Source of the DNA: Gallionellaceae bacterium
GTDB taxonomy: Bacteria; Pseudomonadota; Gammaproteobacteria; Burkholderiales; Gallionellaceae
DNA length: 5,670 nt
Direction: 5' to 3'
Assembly: GCA_947445045.1 (NCBI GenBank)
Contig: CANFCA010000091.1
Span: forward strand, 1-5,670
A model generated the notes under the pieces. The model had not been told where the DNA came from. It did not search any database and worked only from the letters and a program-made list of their open reading frames with translations. This document shows positions 1 to 5,670 of this stretch, piece by piece; positions within the stretch are counted from its first letter, which is position 1; the number at the start of each line of letters is the position of its first letter. The position numbers and the translations under genes were made by a program.

Positions 1-39
1 CAAGTCGGACAATGCCTTAGTCGCCCACTTTAATTTCAT
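1..39 (-). CDS. ParE/RelE-like toxin, N-terminal fragment (runs off left edge)
   Basis: Only 13 codons are inside the window, reading MKLKWATKALSDL before the left edge. This opening resembles the first strand and helix of ParE/RelE-superfamily toxins, which commonly start with a short basic strand followed by a helix carrying A..DL. The ATG shares one base with the antitoxin stop (TAATG), the usual translational coupling in type II toxin-antitoxin operons, and no separate promoter is visible. In the family, RelE-type members cut mRNA on the ribosome and ParE-type members poison DNA gyrase; the fragment cannot tell which. The identification rests on the short match plus the position directly after a ribbon-helix-helix antitoxin. 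Whether the rest of the gene is intact cannot be seen. Confidence 0.72.
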   Translation of the reverse strand, partial: MKLKWATKALSDL

Positions 40-299
40 TAGCGTGGCACTGGTAGGGGATTATTGGTGCTGAGGCTTTCAGCCCAAGCCAGAACAGATT
101 GATGCTCGATGACTTGTCCTGATTCAACATTCGTCATCCCTTCAAGAGTCATGCGCCGACGCTCTTCTTCTTGGTCAACCCAAGCGGATAATGCCTGCTT
201 TACTATCCATCCGCGTGAACGCTCCATACGAACTGCAATTTGATCAACTTTCTCAGCCAGCGATATTGGGACGTGTGCCGTTAAGACTTTGGTATTCAT
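39..299 (-). CDS. CopG/ParD-like ribbon-helix-helix antitoxin
   Basis: This is a complete 86-residue protein. Residues about 4-45 fit a ribbon-helix-helix DNA-binding fold: a short strand (VLTAHVPISL), helix A (AEKVDQIAVRME), the turn RSRGW, and helix B (IVKQALSAWVDQEEE). The tail (about 46-86, with VIEHQSVLAWAESL and a proline-rich end) would be the toxin-binding part. In this family the antitoxin dimer binds operator DNA in its own promoter and neutralises the partner toxin. The start is well supported by AAGGAGG five bases upstream of the ATG and by a good promoter further up. The toxin start overlaps the stop by one base. The fold and antitoxin role are well supported; the exact subfamily is less certain. 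It sits on the accessory side of the tRNA, so it is probably mobile-element cargo or a stabilising module. Confidence 0.88.
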   Translation of the reverse strand: MNTKVLTAHVPISLAEKVDQIAVRMERSRGWIVKQALSAWVDQEEERRRMTLEGMTNVESGQVIEHQSVLAWAESLSTNNPLPVPR

Positions 300-304
300 T
301 TGAA

Positions 305-311
305 CCTCCTT
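305..311 (-). promoter_or_regulatory. Strong Shine-Dalgarno of the antitoxin gene
   Basis: The minus strand reads AAGGAGG followed by TTCAA and then the ATG, a near-perfect ribosome binding site at five-base spacing. It fixes the antitoxin start. Strong translation of the antitoxin relative to the coupled toxin is expected in such modules. Confidence 0.85.
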
Positions 312-313
312 AG

Positions 314-345
314 ATCACAAATAATCATAGTGATTAAAATTGATT
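314..345. promoter_or_regulatory. Candidate antitoxin operator (nested palindromes over the -10)
   Basis: Plus-strand AATCA (323-327), TAG, TGATT (331-335) is a palindrome with a three-base centre covering the -10 box. A second inverted pair, ATCAC (314-318) and GTGAT (330-334), brackets the same box. TGATT recurs ten bases on, at 341-345, about one helical turn away. Ribbon-helix-helix antitoxins typically bind such short, helically phased repeats at their own promoter. Binding is inferred from position and symmetry only. Confidence 0.45.
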
Positions 346-352
346 GTTGCAA
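324..352 (-). promoter_or_regulatory. Sigma-70-type promoter of the toxin-antitoxin operon
   Basis: On the minus strand TTGCAA (347-352) and TATGAT (324-329) are separated by exactly 17 bases, close to the sigma-70 consensus. The start of transcription would fall near position 316-318, giving a leader of about 18 bases that carries the ribosome binding site. The -10 element lies inside palindromic DNA listed separately, which fits autorepression. Confidence 0.7.
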
Positions 353-411
353 GTGGCATTTACTCTGGAGTTAATAACTTGGGTAATAGCAATACATGAT
401 TCTCAACCGAT

Positions 412-624
412 CTACCTAAAAGCATTATTCTCCTGTGTATGGCCTAGTGTTATACGCCTGTCTTTACCTTCAATCTTAATCTTTAAGCGAAATATCTTTG
501 TGCCATTGGACTGAACAAGTACATGTAGGCCAGTTTCAACACCATCAAACATTGTTGTGGGTTTGACAGATGGTCGAACATTCTTAATTTTAGTGCTGGT
601 AAGGGGTGGGATGACTCTTGGCAT
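412..624 (-). pseudogene. Tyrosine integrase remnant (N-terminal arm-binding domain only)
   Basis: The 70-codon reading frame begins MPRVIPPLTSTKIKNVRPS and continues with MFDGVETGLHVLVQSNGTKIF and RLKIKIEGKDRRITLG. This is the typical DUF4102-type arm-DNA-binding domain at the start of P4/CP4-like tyrosine integrases: LT-T-I-NA-P, then FDG-GL-L-V, then G-K-W-RL, then LG. Resemblance stops around residue 61-63, and the last few codons (ENNAFR) run into a TAG. The core-binding domain and the catalytic R..H..R..Y domain are missing, since full proteins have about 400 residues. No continuation is visible in any minus-strand frame between 300 and 411. It lies just downstream of, and in the same direction as, tRNA-Leu, the classic place for an integrase that uses a tRNA 3' end as its attachment site. 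It is probably non-functional; a short expressed DNA-binding fragment cannot be excluded. No clear ribosome binding site precedes the ATG. Confidence 0.8.
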
Positions 625-779
625 TTTTTGGTAACACGTTTGTGCTTGTTACCATCAACACTTGAGCTGTCAAGGCATCAGATGGAACTTCCTGACACTA
701 AAAATGGCTCACATATCACGTATATATTGGCTTTAAGAGAATTGCCTGAGACTTATTGAAACCTTCTGAAACTAAGCTG
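625..779. other. Gap between integrase remnant and tRNA-Leu; possible attachment region
   Basis: No gene is visible here. Apart from the inverted repeat beside the integrase, the minus strand carries a perfect TTGACA (669-674) that could be a -35 for the integrase, though no good -10 follows at normal spacing. TGTCA (669-673) and TGACA (693-697) form a further loose inverted pair. The sequence is A+T-rich. If the tRNA 3' end served as an attachment site, this stretch is the first part of the incoming element. I found no second copy of the tRNA 3' end between 1 and 779. Confidence 0.4.
629..654. repeat. 8-bp inverted repeat next to the integrase start
   Basis: TGGTAACA (629-636) and TGTTACCA (647-654) are perfect inverted arms around a ten-base loop. 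The near arm ends four bases before the integrase ATG, where a ribosome binding site would be expected. It does not look like a terminator, because the minus strand has a run of A after the hairpin and the plus strand has its T run before it. It could be an operator or an arm-type integrase binding site; this is inference from position. Confidence 0.6.
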
Positions 780-864
780 TGGTGCGAAAGGAGAGACTCG
801 AACTCTCACGCCTTGCGGCGCTGGAACCTAAATCCAGTGCGTCTACCAATTCCGCCACTTTCGC
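780..864 (-). tRNA. tRNA-Leu (anticodon UAG)
   Basis: The minus strand folds into a complete class II tRNA of 85 nt including the encoded CCA (780-782). The acceptor stem GCGAAAG/CTTTCGC is perfect, with discriminator A. The anticodon stem CTGGA/TCCAG closes the loop TTTAGGT, placing anticodon TAG at 828-830, which reads CUA and probably other CUN leucine codons. A long variable arm with stem GCC/GGC and loop GCAA, together with the GG of the D loop, is typical of leucine tRNAs. The T arm is GAGAG/CTCTC around TTCGAGT. The gene is intact. An integrase remnant lies directly downstream in the same direction, so this tRNA 3' end is the probable target of a former integration. Confidence 0.96.
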
Positions 865-889
865 GCTGTTATTTCCAGCTTAGGCACGG

Positions 890-898
890 ATTATATCA
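890..898 (-). promoter_or_regulatory. Extended -10 promoter for tRNA-Leu
   Basis: The minus strand reads TGATATAAT, a perfect TATAAT (890-895) with the upstream TG of an extended -10. The following bases, CCGTGCC, form a G+C-rich discriminator as is common at stable-RNA promoters. Transcription would begin near 883, about 20 bases before the tRNA. I see no good -35 at 913-918. The element lies in the gap just after the reductase stop, so the tRNA can be expressed independently of the suc block. Confidence 0.6.
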
Positions 899-1894
899 CT
901 AAGCGGCTGATTTTATCTCCACCACCGTGCGACCACGCTGCTTGCCTTGGATTAATAAAGGAAAAACTTGTGGCAATTCGGCGAAGGGAATGATGTTGGC
1001 GATTTGCGCTAACCGATTGGGATGCAAGTCAGTTGAGAGCCGCTGCCAGATTAGTCGACGTAGCGGCATTGCCGTTGCAGCGGAATCAATGCCAATCAAG
1101 CGCACCCCTCGCAGTATGAACGGCAATACAGTGGTGTGCAGCTCCGCACCGCTCGCATTACCAAAGCTTGCGATTACTCCGTTCTGTTGCATGGTGCGGG
1201 TCAACCACGCCAATGTTTCGCCGCCAACTGAATCCAACGCACCCGCCCACTGCGCTTTTTCTAAGGGACGTGTACCCATCGCTAAATCTTTGTGCGACAA
1301 AATCTCTGCCACACCTAACGATTTCAAATACGCGTGTTCGTCGTCCTTGCTTGTCAATGCCACCACGTGATAACCCAGTTGCGCCAACATCATTATGGCC
1401 AAGCTTCCCACACCACCTGTCGCACCCGTGACAATCACCTTACCGTTTTCAGGACGCAAATCGTTTTGCTCCATTCGGTGTATCGCCAACGCGGCGGTGA
1501 ATCCCGCTGTACCCAATGCCATCGCCTCGAACAGCGTCAACCCTGGCGGCAACGGCACCACCCAATCAGCAGGCACACGCACGTATTCGGCATAACCACC
1601 ATCATGAGCCACGCCCATTTCATAGCCTGTAACCAAAACTTCATCGCCAGCTTTAAAACACGCATCTGATGAACTTTCCACCAAGCCAGCCACATCAATT
1701 CCACCCACGCAAGGGAAGCGGCGTATTACCTTCCCCGCACCCGTGGCGGCCAGTGCATCTTTGTAATTCACACTGGAATAATGCGCTTGAATGACGACCT
1801 CGCCGGTGTCGAGATCGTCCAGCGACAGATTGACTAAACGTCCAGAGGATTTTCCGTCCACATCAGCAATTCGATAAGCAAGAAAAGTCATCAT
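899..1894 (-). CDS. YhdH/AcuI-family NADPH-dependent medium-chain reductase (putative acrylyl-CoA reductase / quinone oxidoreductase)
   Basis: The product is about 331 residues, the usual length for the YhdH/YhfP group of zinc-independent medium-chain dehydrogenases. The N-terminal GroES-like catalytic domain shows SSVNYKD (40-46) and the PCVGGIDVAG motif (61-70). The Rossmann domain has GTAGFTAAL (128-136) leading into the cofactor loop VTGATGGVG (155-163). The zinc ligands of alcohol dehydrogenases are not evident. Characterised relatives reduce acryloyl-CoA to propionyl-CoA with NADPH; many family members are annotated only as quinone oxidoreductases, so the substrate is not certain. The start is ambiguous: TTG at 1897, ATG at 1894 and ATG at 1891 lie in a row with no strong ribosome binding site. 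It begins only about 9 bases after the sucB stop, which suggests co-transcription and translational coupling. It occupies the place where lpd (E3) often follows sucB. Confidence 0.9.
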   Translation of the reverse strand: MMTFLAYRIADVDGKSSGRLVNLSLDDLDTGEVVIQAHYSSVNYKDALAATGAGKVIRRFPCVGGIDVAGLVESSSDACFKAGDEVLVTGYEMGVAHDGGYAEYVRVPADWVVPLPPGLTLFEAMALGTAGFTAALAIHRMEQNDLRPENGKVIVTGATGGVGSLAIMMLAQLGYHVVALTSKDDEHAYLKSLGVAEILSHKDLAMGTRPLEKAQWAGALDSVGGETLAWLTRTMQQNGVIASFGNASGAELHTTVLPFILRGVRLIGIDSAATAMPLRRLIWQRLSTDLHPNRLAQIANIIPFAELPQVFPLLIQGKQRGRTVVEIKSAA

Positions 1895-1903
1895 CAAACT
1901 TGA

Positions 1904-3061
1904 TTACAAATCCAACAACACCCGCCCCGGAAATTCCAACGCTTCTTTGATAGTGGATAAAAATTGCACCGCTTCACGTCCGTCGATGATGCGATGGTCG
2001 TAGGAAACGGCGAGGTAGTTCATCGGGCGAATGACAATCTGTCCGTTCTCCACAACGGCTCTATCCTTGGTCGCATGAATGCCGAGAATGGCGGCTTGTG
2101 GCGGATTGATAATGGGAGTGGAGAGCATGGAGCCGAACACGCCGCCGTTGGACACGGTGAATGTGCCGCCAGTGAGTTCTTCCATGGTCAGCTTACCAAC
2201 TTTGGCACGCGCACCAAAATCAGTGATTTGCTTTTCAATGTCAGCGAAAGATAATTTATCAGCATCACGAATGATAGGCACGACTAAACCACGCTCACTG
2301 CCAATGGCGACACCAATGTCGAAGTAGCCGTGGTAGATGATGTCGCTGCCATCTACCGAGGCATTCACAATCGGGAATTTTTGCAACGCCAATACCGCTG
2401 CTTTGACGAAGAACGAAGAGAAACCCAATTTGATGCCGTGCTTTTTCTCAAACGCGTCTTTGTAACGATTGCGCAAATCCATCACGGGCTGCATGTTCAC
2501 TTCGTTGAAGGTAGTGAGAATCGCGGCGTTTTGTTGCGATTGGAGCAGGCGTTCAGCAATACGTAGTCTTATGCGTGTCATCGCTACACGTTGTTCGGGA
2601 CGATTGCCTGTAGGGGCAATGGTTGGAACGGCTTGAGGGGCGGCACTTGCAGACACTTGTTGCACTGCACTCAGCACATCTTCTTTCGTCACGCGGCCGC
2701 TGCGACCACTACCTTGCAAGGCATTAGGATCAATATCATTTTCACGCGCTAACTTTCGTACCGATGGTGGAATAGGCGCATGAACTTCACTATGCGTTAC
2801 GGGTGCTGTCTCGACTACTGCAGCCGTGTCTATGATAGCAATGAGTTCTTCGCTACCCACTTTTGCACCATCGCCCTTAATGATTTTAGTAAGGACACCG
2901 CTTTTTCCTGCAGGCAATTCCAACACTACCTTGTCGGTTTCGACATCGATTAAGTTTTCGCCTTCACTTACTGCGTCGCCTACTTTTTTGTGCCAAGTGA
3001 GTAAGGTTGCTTCAGTGACAGATTCCGAAAGTTGTGGGACTTTAACTTCAATGGTGCTCAT
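1904..3061 (-). CDS. sucB: Dihydrolipoyl succinyltransferase, E2 of 2-oxoglutarate dehydrogenase
   Basis: This 385-residue E2 transfers the succinyl group from its lipoyl arm to CoA, giving succinyl-CoA in the TCA cycle, and forms the core of the cytoplasmic complex. Three domains are visible. The lipoyl domain spans about 2-78, with the lipoylated lysine in [10 protein letters not shown] (Lys44). The peripheral-subunit-binding domain spans about 97-133 ([23 protein letters not shown]). The acyltransferase domain runs from about 155 to the end, with DHRIIDG containing the expected catalytic His356 and Asp360. The linkers are short; the E. coli protein is about 405 residues. I chose the ATG at 3061 because [15 protein letters not shown] is the conserved start and GGGAG lies nine bases upstream (3071-3075); a longer in-frame start at 3118 would lie deep inside sucA. 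The first 14 bases overlap the end of sucA, indicating coupled translation. Confidence 0.97.
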   Translation of the reverse strand: MSTIEVKVPQLSESVTEATLLTWHKKVGDAVSEGENLIDVETDKVVLELPAGKSGVLTKIIKGDGAKVGSEELIAIIDTAAVVETAPVTHSEVHAPIPPSVRKLARENDIDPNALQGSGRSGRVTKEDVLSAVQQVSASAAPQAVPTIAPTGNRPEQRVAMTRIRLRIAERLLQSQQNAAILTTFNEVNMQPVMDLRNRYKDAFEKKHGIKLGFSSFFVKAAVLALQKFPIVNASVDGSDIIYHGYFDIGVAIGSERGLVVPIIRDADKLSFADIEKQITDFGARAKVGKLTMEELTGGTFTVSNGGVFGSMLSTPIINPPQAAILGIHATKDRAVVENGQIVIRPMNYLAVSYDHRIIDGREAVQFLSTIKEALEFPGRVLLDL

Positions 3062-5670
3062 GGTGTGCTGCTCCCGGATTAGGTTTGTTGTCGAGGTTGT
3101 CGCGGAAAGCCGCTTCAATCACGGCTTTCTGTTGCTCTTGGTGAACTTGCAAATAGCCCGCTGCGGGCGCAGCGGAAGTCGGTCGCAAGGCATAATCGAG
3201 GCGCATTCCTTTGCGCAAATGGCGCAGTAAATAATGTTGAATCCGATGCCACGCGCCCTGATTGCCCGGCTCTTCCTGACACCACACCACTTCACTGGCA
3301 TTCGGATACGCGGCAATCTGCGCAATGAAGTCATCATGCGGGAACGGGTACAGTTGCTCAAGACGAATGATCGCCATATCGCTAATGCCCTTAGTACGAC
3401 GTGCGTTCAACAAGTCGTAATACACCTTGCCGCTACACGCGATGATGCGTTTTACTTTGCTTGCAGCTAGCGTATCCACTTCCGCAATCACGGGTTGGAA
3501 ACTACCATCGGTAAAATCAGTTAGCGGTGAAGCAGCATCTTTGCTGCGTAGCAAACTCTTGGGCGTGAACACTATCAGCGGCTTGCGCATCGGTCGCAAC
3601 ATTTGCCGACGTAACAAGTGGAACATCTGCGCGGCATTGGAGGGAATGCACACTTGAATGTTGTAGTCCGCGCACAATTGCAAATAGCGTTCGATGCGGC
3701 CTGATGAATGCTCCGCACCTTGGCCTTCGTAGCCATGCGGCAGCAACATCACCAGCCCGCATAACCTGCCCCACTTCACTTCACCCGAGGCGATAAATTG
3801 ATCGATGACTACTTGCGCACCGTTTGCAAAATCGCCGAACTGCGCTTCCCATAACACCATCGTGTCTGGCTCGGCAGTCGCATAGCCGTATTCAAAGCCC
3901 AACACTGCCTCTTCAGAAAGCAGCGAGTCGATCACCACAAAATCTTTTTGGTCATTCGCCAAATGTTGCAGCGGCGTATAAGCCCCTTCGTACCACACAC
4001 GACGGTTCTGATCGTGCCACGTGGCATGACGATGGAAGAACGTGCCGCGCTGACAATCCTGCCCCGACAAGCGCACCGGATAACCTTCAGTGAGCAACGT
4101 CGCGTAGGCAAGATTCTCTGCCATACCCCAATCCAGCGGCAACTCACCTCGCGCCATCGCCCCACGATCTTCGACGATTTTTTGCACACGTGATTGCAGC
4201 GTAAAGCCTTCTGGCACTTTGGTGAGTGGAATTGCCAGTTGTTGGATGCGCGCTAACGGCACGCTGGTATTTACGGGCTCATTCCATTCCGAGTCGCGCT
4301 TGTAGGGCTTCCAATCAGAGGTCACTTTATTGTCATTTTGCAGCACCGGACGAATTGAGTTGCGCCCCTCATCCATCGCCTTGCGATACTCGCCTATCAT
4401 CGCCTCGCCCGCATCGGCGGCAATCACACCTTGCTCTGCCAAACGTTGCGCATACACCGCGCGCGTACCGGGATGTTTGCGAATATAACTATACATAAAC
4501 GGTTGAGTAACCAATGGTTCGTCCTGCTCGTTGTGCCCCAGCTTGCGGAAACACACCATGTCAATGACCACATCTTTATGGAATTTCATGCGGTAATCCA
4601 GCGCGATTTCGGTGAGAAACAACACCGCTTCCGGGTCATCCGCATTCACATGAAAAATTGGCGCGTCGATCATCTTCGCCACATCGCTGCAATATTGGCT
4701 GGAGCGCGTGTCGCGCATGTCAGACGCAGTAAATCCAATCTGATTATTTATGACGATATGCACTGTGCCGCCCGTGCGATAACCCCGCGTTTGTGACATG
4801 CTCAGGGTTTCCATCACCACCCCTTGTCCCGCAAACGCTGCGTCTCCGTGTAACAAAATCGGCACGACTTTCACACCCGACAAATCTTTGTGACGATGTT
4901 GACGCGCGCGCACCGAGCCTTCCACGACAGGATTCACAATTTCCAAATGGGACGGATTGAACGCAAGTGCGACATGCAAATCACCTCCTGCAGTGGCTAT
5001 GTCTGCCGAGAAGCCTTGATGATATTTCACATCACCCGATGTCAGATGTTCGGCATGTATGCCTTCAAATTCAGCGAACAACATGCTCGGTTGCTTGCCT
5101 AGAATATTCACTAGAACATTCAGTCTTCCACGATGCGCCATGCCGATGACGGCTTCTTCTACACCCTTTTCGCCACAGCGTTGCAGCAGGTGATCAAGCA
5201 AGGGAATCAACGTTTCGCCGCCTTCCAGCGAGAAACGTTTTTGCCCCACGAACTTGGTGTGCAGATAACGCTCCAAGGTTTCCGCAGCGGTGAGGCACTC
5301 TAAAATTCGGCGGCGTTTTGCGGTGTCGAATCCCGCCAATCCGCGCACACTTTCCAAGCGATTTTGTATCCAGCGTTTTTGCGCCACATCGCTCATGTAC
5401 ATATATTCCGCACCGATGCTGCCACAATATGTTTGGCGCAACAGCTTAAGAATTTCACGCAAAGTCATGCGCGCACCACCCACCAAGGAACCGGTGTCAA
5501 AGGTCGAATCCATGTCCGCTTCACTCAAGCCATAATGACTGGGATCCAACTCAGGGACCACCTGTTTTTCATGGCGATTCAAAGGATCAAGATTGGCTAC
5601 GCGCACGCCGAGGAAGCGATGCGCATTGATCAGTTGCAACACTTTAACTTGCTTACGCTCATAATCCGCG
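3048..5670 (-). CDS. sucA: 2-oxoglutarate dehydrogenase E1 component (5' end beyond right edge)
   Basis: E1 decarboxylates 2-oxoglutarate on thiamine diphosphate and succinylates the E2 lipoyl arm. The frame is open to the right edge: nine further sense codons precede the first in-frame GTG (5642), and conserved sequence ([14 protein letters not shown]) straddles it, so the real start is outside. About 870 of a usual 930-960 residues are present. Counting from that GTG, visible landmarks are [10 protein letters not shown] (168-177), FNPSHLEIV (228-236, an active-site histidine in the family), the diphosphate/Mg site GDAAFAGQG (266-274) with NNQIGF (299-304), LGHNEQDEP (368-376), [13 protein letters not shown] (533-545) and [17 protein letters not shown] (633-649). 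The C-terminal domain ends [11 protein letters not shown] (820-830), then a short polar tail with HHEHH. That tail is encoded across the sucB ribosome binding site and start codon. No frameshift is seen. Confidence 0.97.
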   Translation of the reverse strand, partial: ADYERKQVKVLQLINAHRFLGVRVANLDPLNRHEKQVVPELDPSHYGLSEADMDSTFDTGSLVGGARMTLREILKLLRQTYCGSIGAEYMYMSDVAQKRWIQNRLESVRGLAGFDTAKRRRILECLTAAETLERYLHTKFVGQKRFSLEGGETLIPLLDHLLQRCGEKGVEEAVIGMAHRGRLNVLVNILGKQPSMLFAEFEGIHAEHLTSGDVKYHQGFSADIATAGGDLHVALAFNPSHLEIVNPVVEGSVRARQHRHKDLSGVKVVPILLHGDAAFAGQGVVMETLSMSQTRGYRTGGTVHIVINNQIGFTASDMRDTRSSQYCSDVAKMIDAPIFHVNADDPEAVLFLTEIALDYRMKFHKDVVIDMVCFRKLGHNEQDEPLVTQPFMYSYIRKHPGTRAVYAQRLAEQGVIAADAGEAMIGEYRKAMDEGRNSIRPVLQNDNKVTSDWKPYKRDSEWNEPVNTSVPLARIQQLAIPLTKVPEGFTLQSRVQKIVEDRGAMARGELPLDWGMAENLAYATLLTEGYPVRLSGQDCQRGTFFHRHATWHDQNRRVWYEGAYTPLQHLANDQKDFVVIDSLLSEEAVLGFEYGYATAEPDTMVLWEAQFGDFANGAQVVIDQFIASGEVKWGRLCGLVMLLPHGYEGQGAEHSSGRIERYLQLCADYNIQVCIPSNAAQMFHLLRRQMLRPMRKPLIVFTPKSLLRSKDAASPLTDFTDGSFQPVIAEVDTLAASKVKRIIACSGKVYYDLLNARRTKGISDMAIIRLEQLYPFPHDDFIAQIAAYPNASEVVWCQEEPGNQGAWHRIQHYLLRHLRKGMRLDYALRPTSAAPAAGYLQVHQEQQKAVIEAAFRDNLDNKPNPGAAHHEHH
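3071..3075 (-). promoter_or_regulatory. Ribosome binding site of sucB inside sucA
   Basis: The minus strand has GGGAG nine bases before the sucB ATG. It lies within the last codons of sucA and supports the start at 3061 over the longer in-frame alternative. Confidence 0.55.

Larger units (their letters stand above)
300..411. other. Gap between antitoxin and integrase remnant; probable junction of two fragments
   Basis: The right part (about 353-411) holds no recognisable gene and no integrase continuation in any minus-strand frame. The left part holds the toxin-antitoxin promoter and ribosome binding site. Integrase similarity is lost just to the right of this gap (about 412-440), so the deletion or insertion breakpoint probably lies near 400-440. 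No insertion-sequence ends or target duplications are visible. Confidence 0.4.

Noticed and set aside
350..432. Short minus-strand frame ending near 354 (MLLGRSVENHVLLLPK...) as a gene or the integrase continuation
   Set aside because: It has only about 21 codons, no family resemblance and no ribosome binding site, and it does not match integrase sequence after the arm-binding domain.
629..654. Inverted repeat as a transcription terminator
   Set aside because: Neither strand has a T run after the hairpin in the direction of transcription; the T run precedes it on the plus strand. The stem is also weak in G+C.
1..780. Insertion sequence or CRISPR array in the A+T-rich left part
   Set aside because: No transposase fragment, terminal inverted repeats with target duplication, or regularly spaced repeats were found by eye.
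927..1370. 147-codon open frame on the plus strand
   Set aside because: It is fully antisense to the reductase gene. Its translation is rich in Cys, Arg and Ser with no recognisable domain, and no ribosome binding site or promoter supports it.
1904..3118. Longer sucB start giving 404 residues
   Set aside because: The 19 extra residues lie within the sucA coding region and do not resemble any E2 N-terminus. The conserved start [10 protein letters not shown] and its ribosome binding site favour 3061.
4431..4796. 121-codon plus-strand frame inside sucA, and the many similar ones between 3234 and 5535
   Set aside because: They mirror the conserved sucA coding strand, and none shows a family motif. 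They are shadow frames of a long gene.
3048..5642. GTG at 5642 as the sucA start
   Set aside because: The frame stays open to the window edge and conserved E1 sequence continues upstream of it. About 60-90 N-terminal residues are missing from the window.

Overview
The window looks like a chromosomal segment of a proteobacterium (beta or gamma; the protein sequences do not let me choose). The evidence is a proteobacterial-type sucA-sucB pair, a YhdH/AcuI-type reductase, and a tRNA-Leu with an encoded CCA end. Every gene I can support lies on the minus strand, so transcription runs from the right edge to the left.

Right and centre (about 899-5670): a core-metabolism block. sucA (E1 of 2-oxoglutarate dehydrogenase, its 5' end beyond the right edge) overlaps sucB (E2, dihydrolipoyl succinyltransferase) by 14 bases. 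sucB is followed within about 10 bases by a medium-chain reductase of the YhdH/AcuI family. E1 decarboxylates 2-oxoglutarate on thiamine diphosphate and E2 passes the succinyl group through its lipoyl arm to CoA. The lpd (E3) gene often found next in such operons is absent here, and the reductase takes that place. A tRNA-Leu(UAG) follows the reductase, with its own extended -10 promoter in the 35-base gap.

Left (about 1-780): an accessory strip, visibly richer in A+T than the sucAB block. Immediately downstream of the tRNA 3' end is a 70-codon remnant of a tyrosine integrase (N-terminal arm-binding domain only), the usual position for the integrase of a tRNA-targeting element. An 8-bp inverted repeat abuts its start codon. 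Further left is a type II toxin-antitoxin module: a complete ribbon-helix-helix antitoxin with a clear promoter, operator-like palindrome and strong ribosome binding site, then the first 13 codons of a ParE/RelE-like toxin, cut by the window edge. This reads as the decayed tRNA-proximal end of an integrated element, or its scar, that has kept or gained an addiction module.

I see no clear evidence of an entirely new system. The most unusual points are the broken integrase beside tRNA-Leu(UAG), the inverted repeat at its start, and the reductase in the usual place of lpd.
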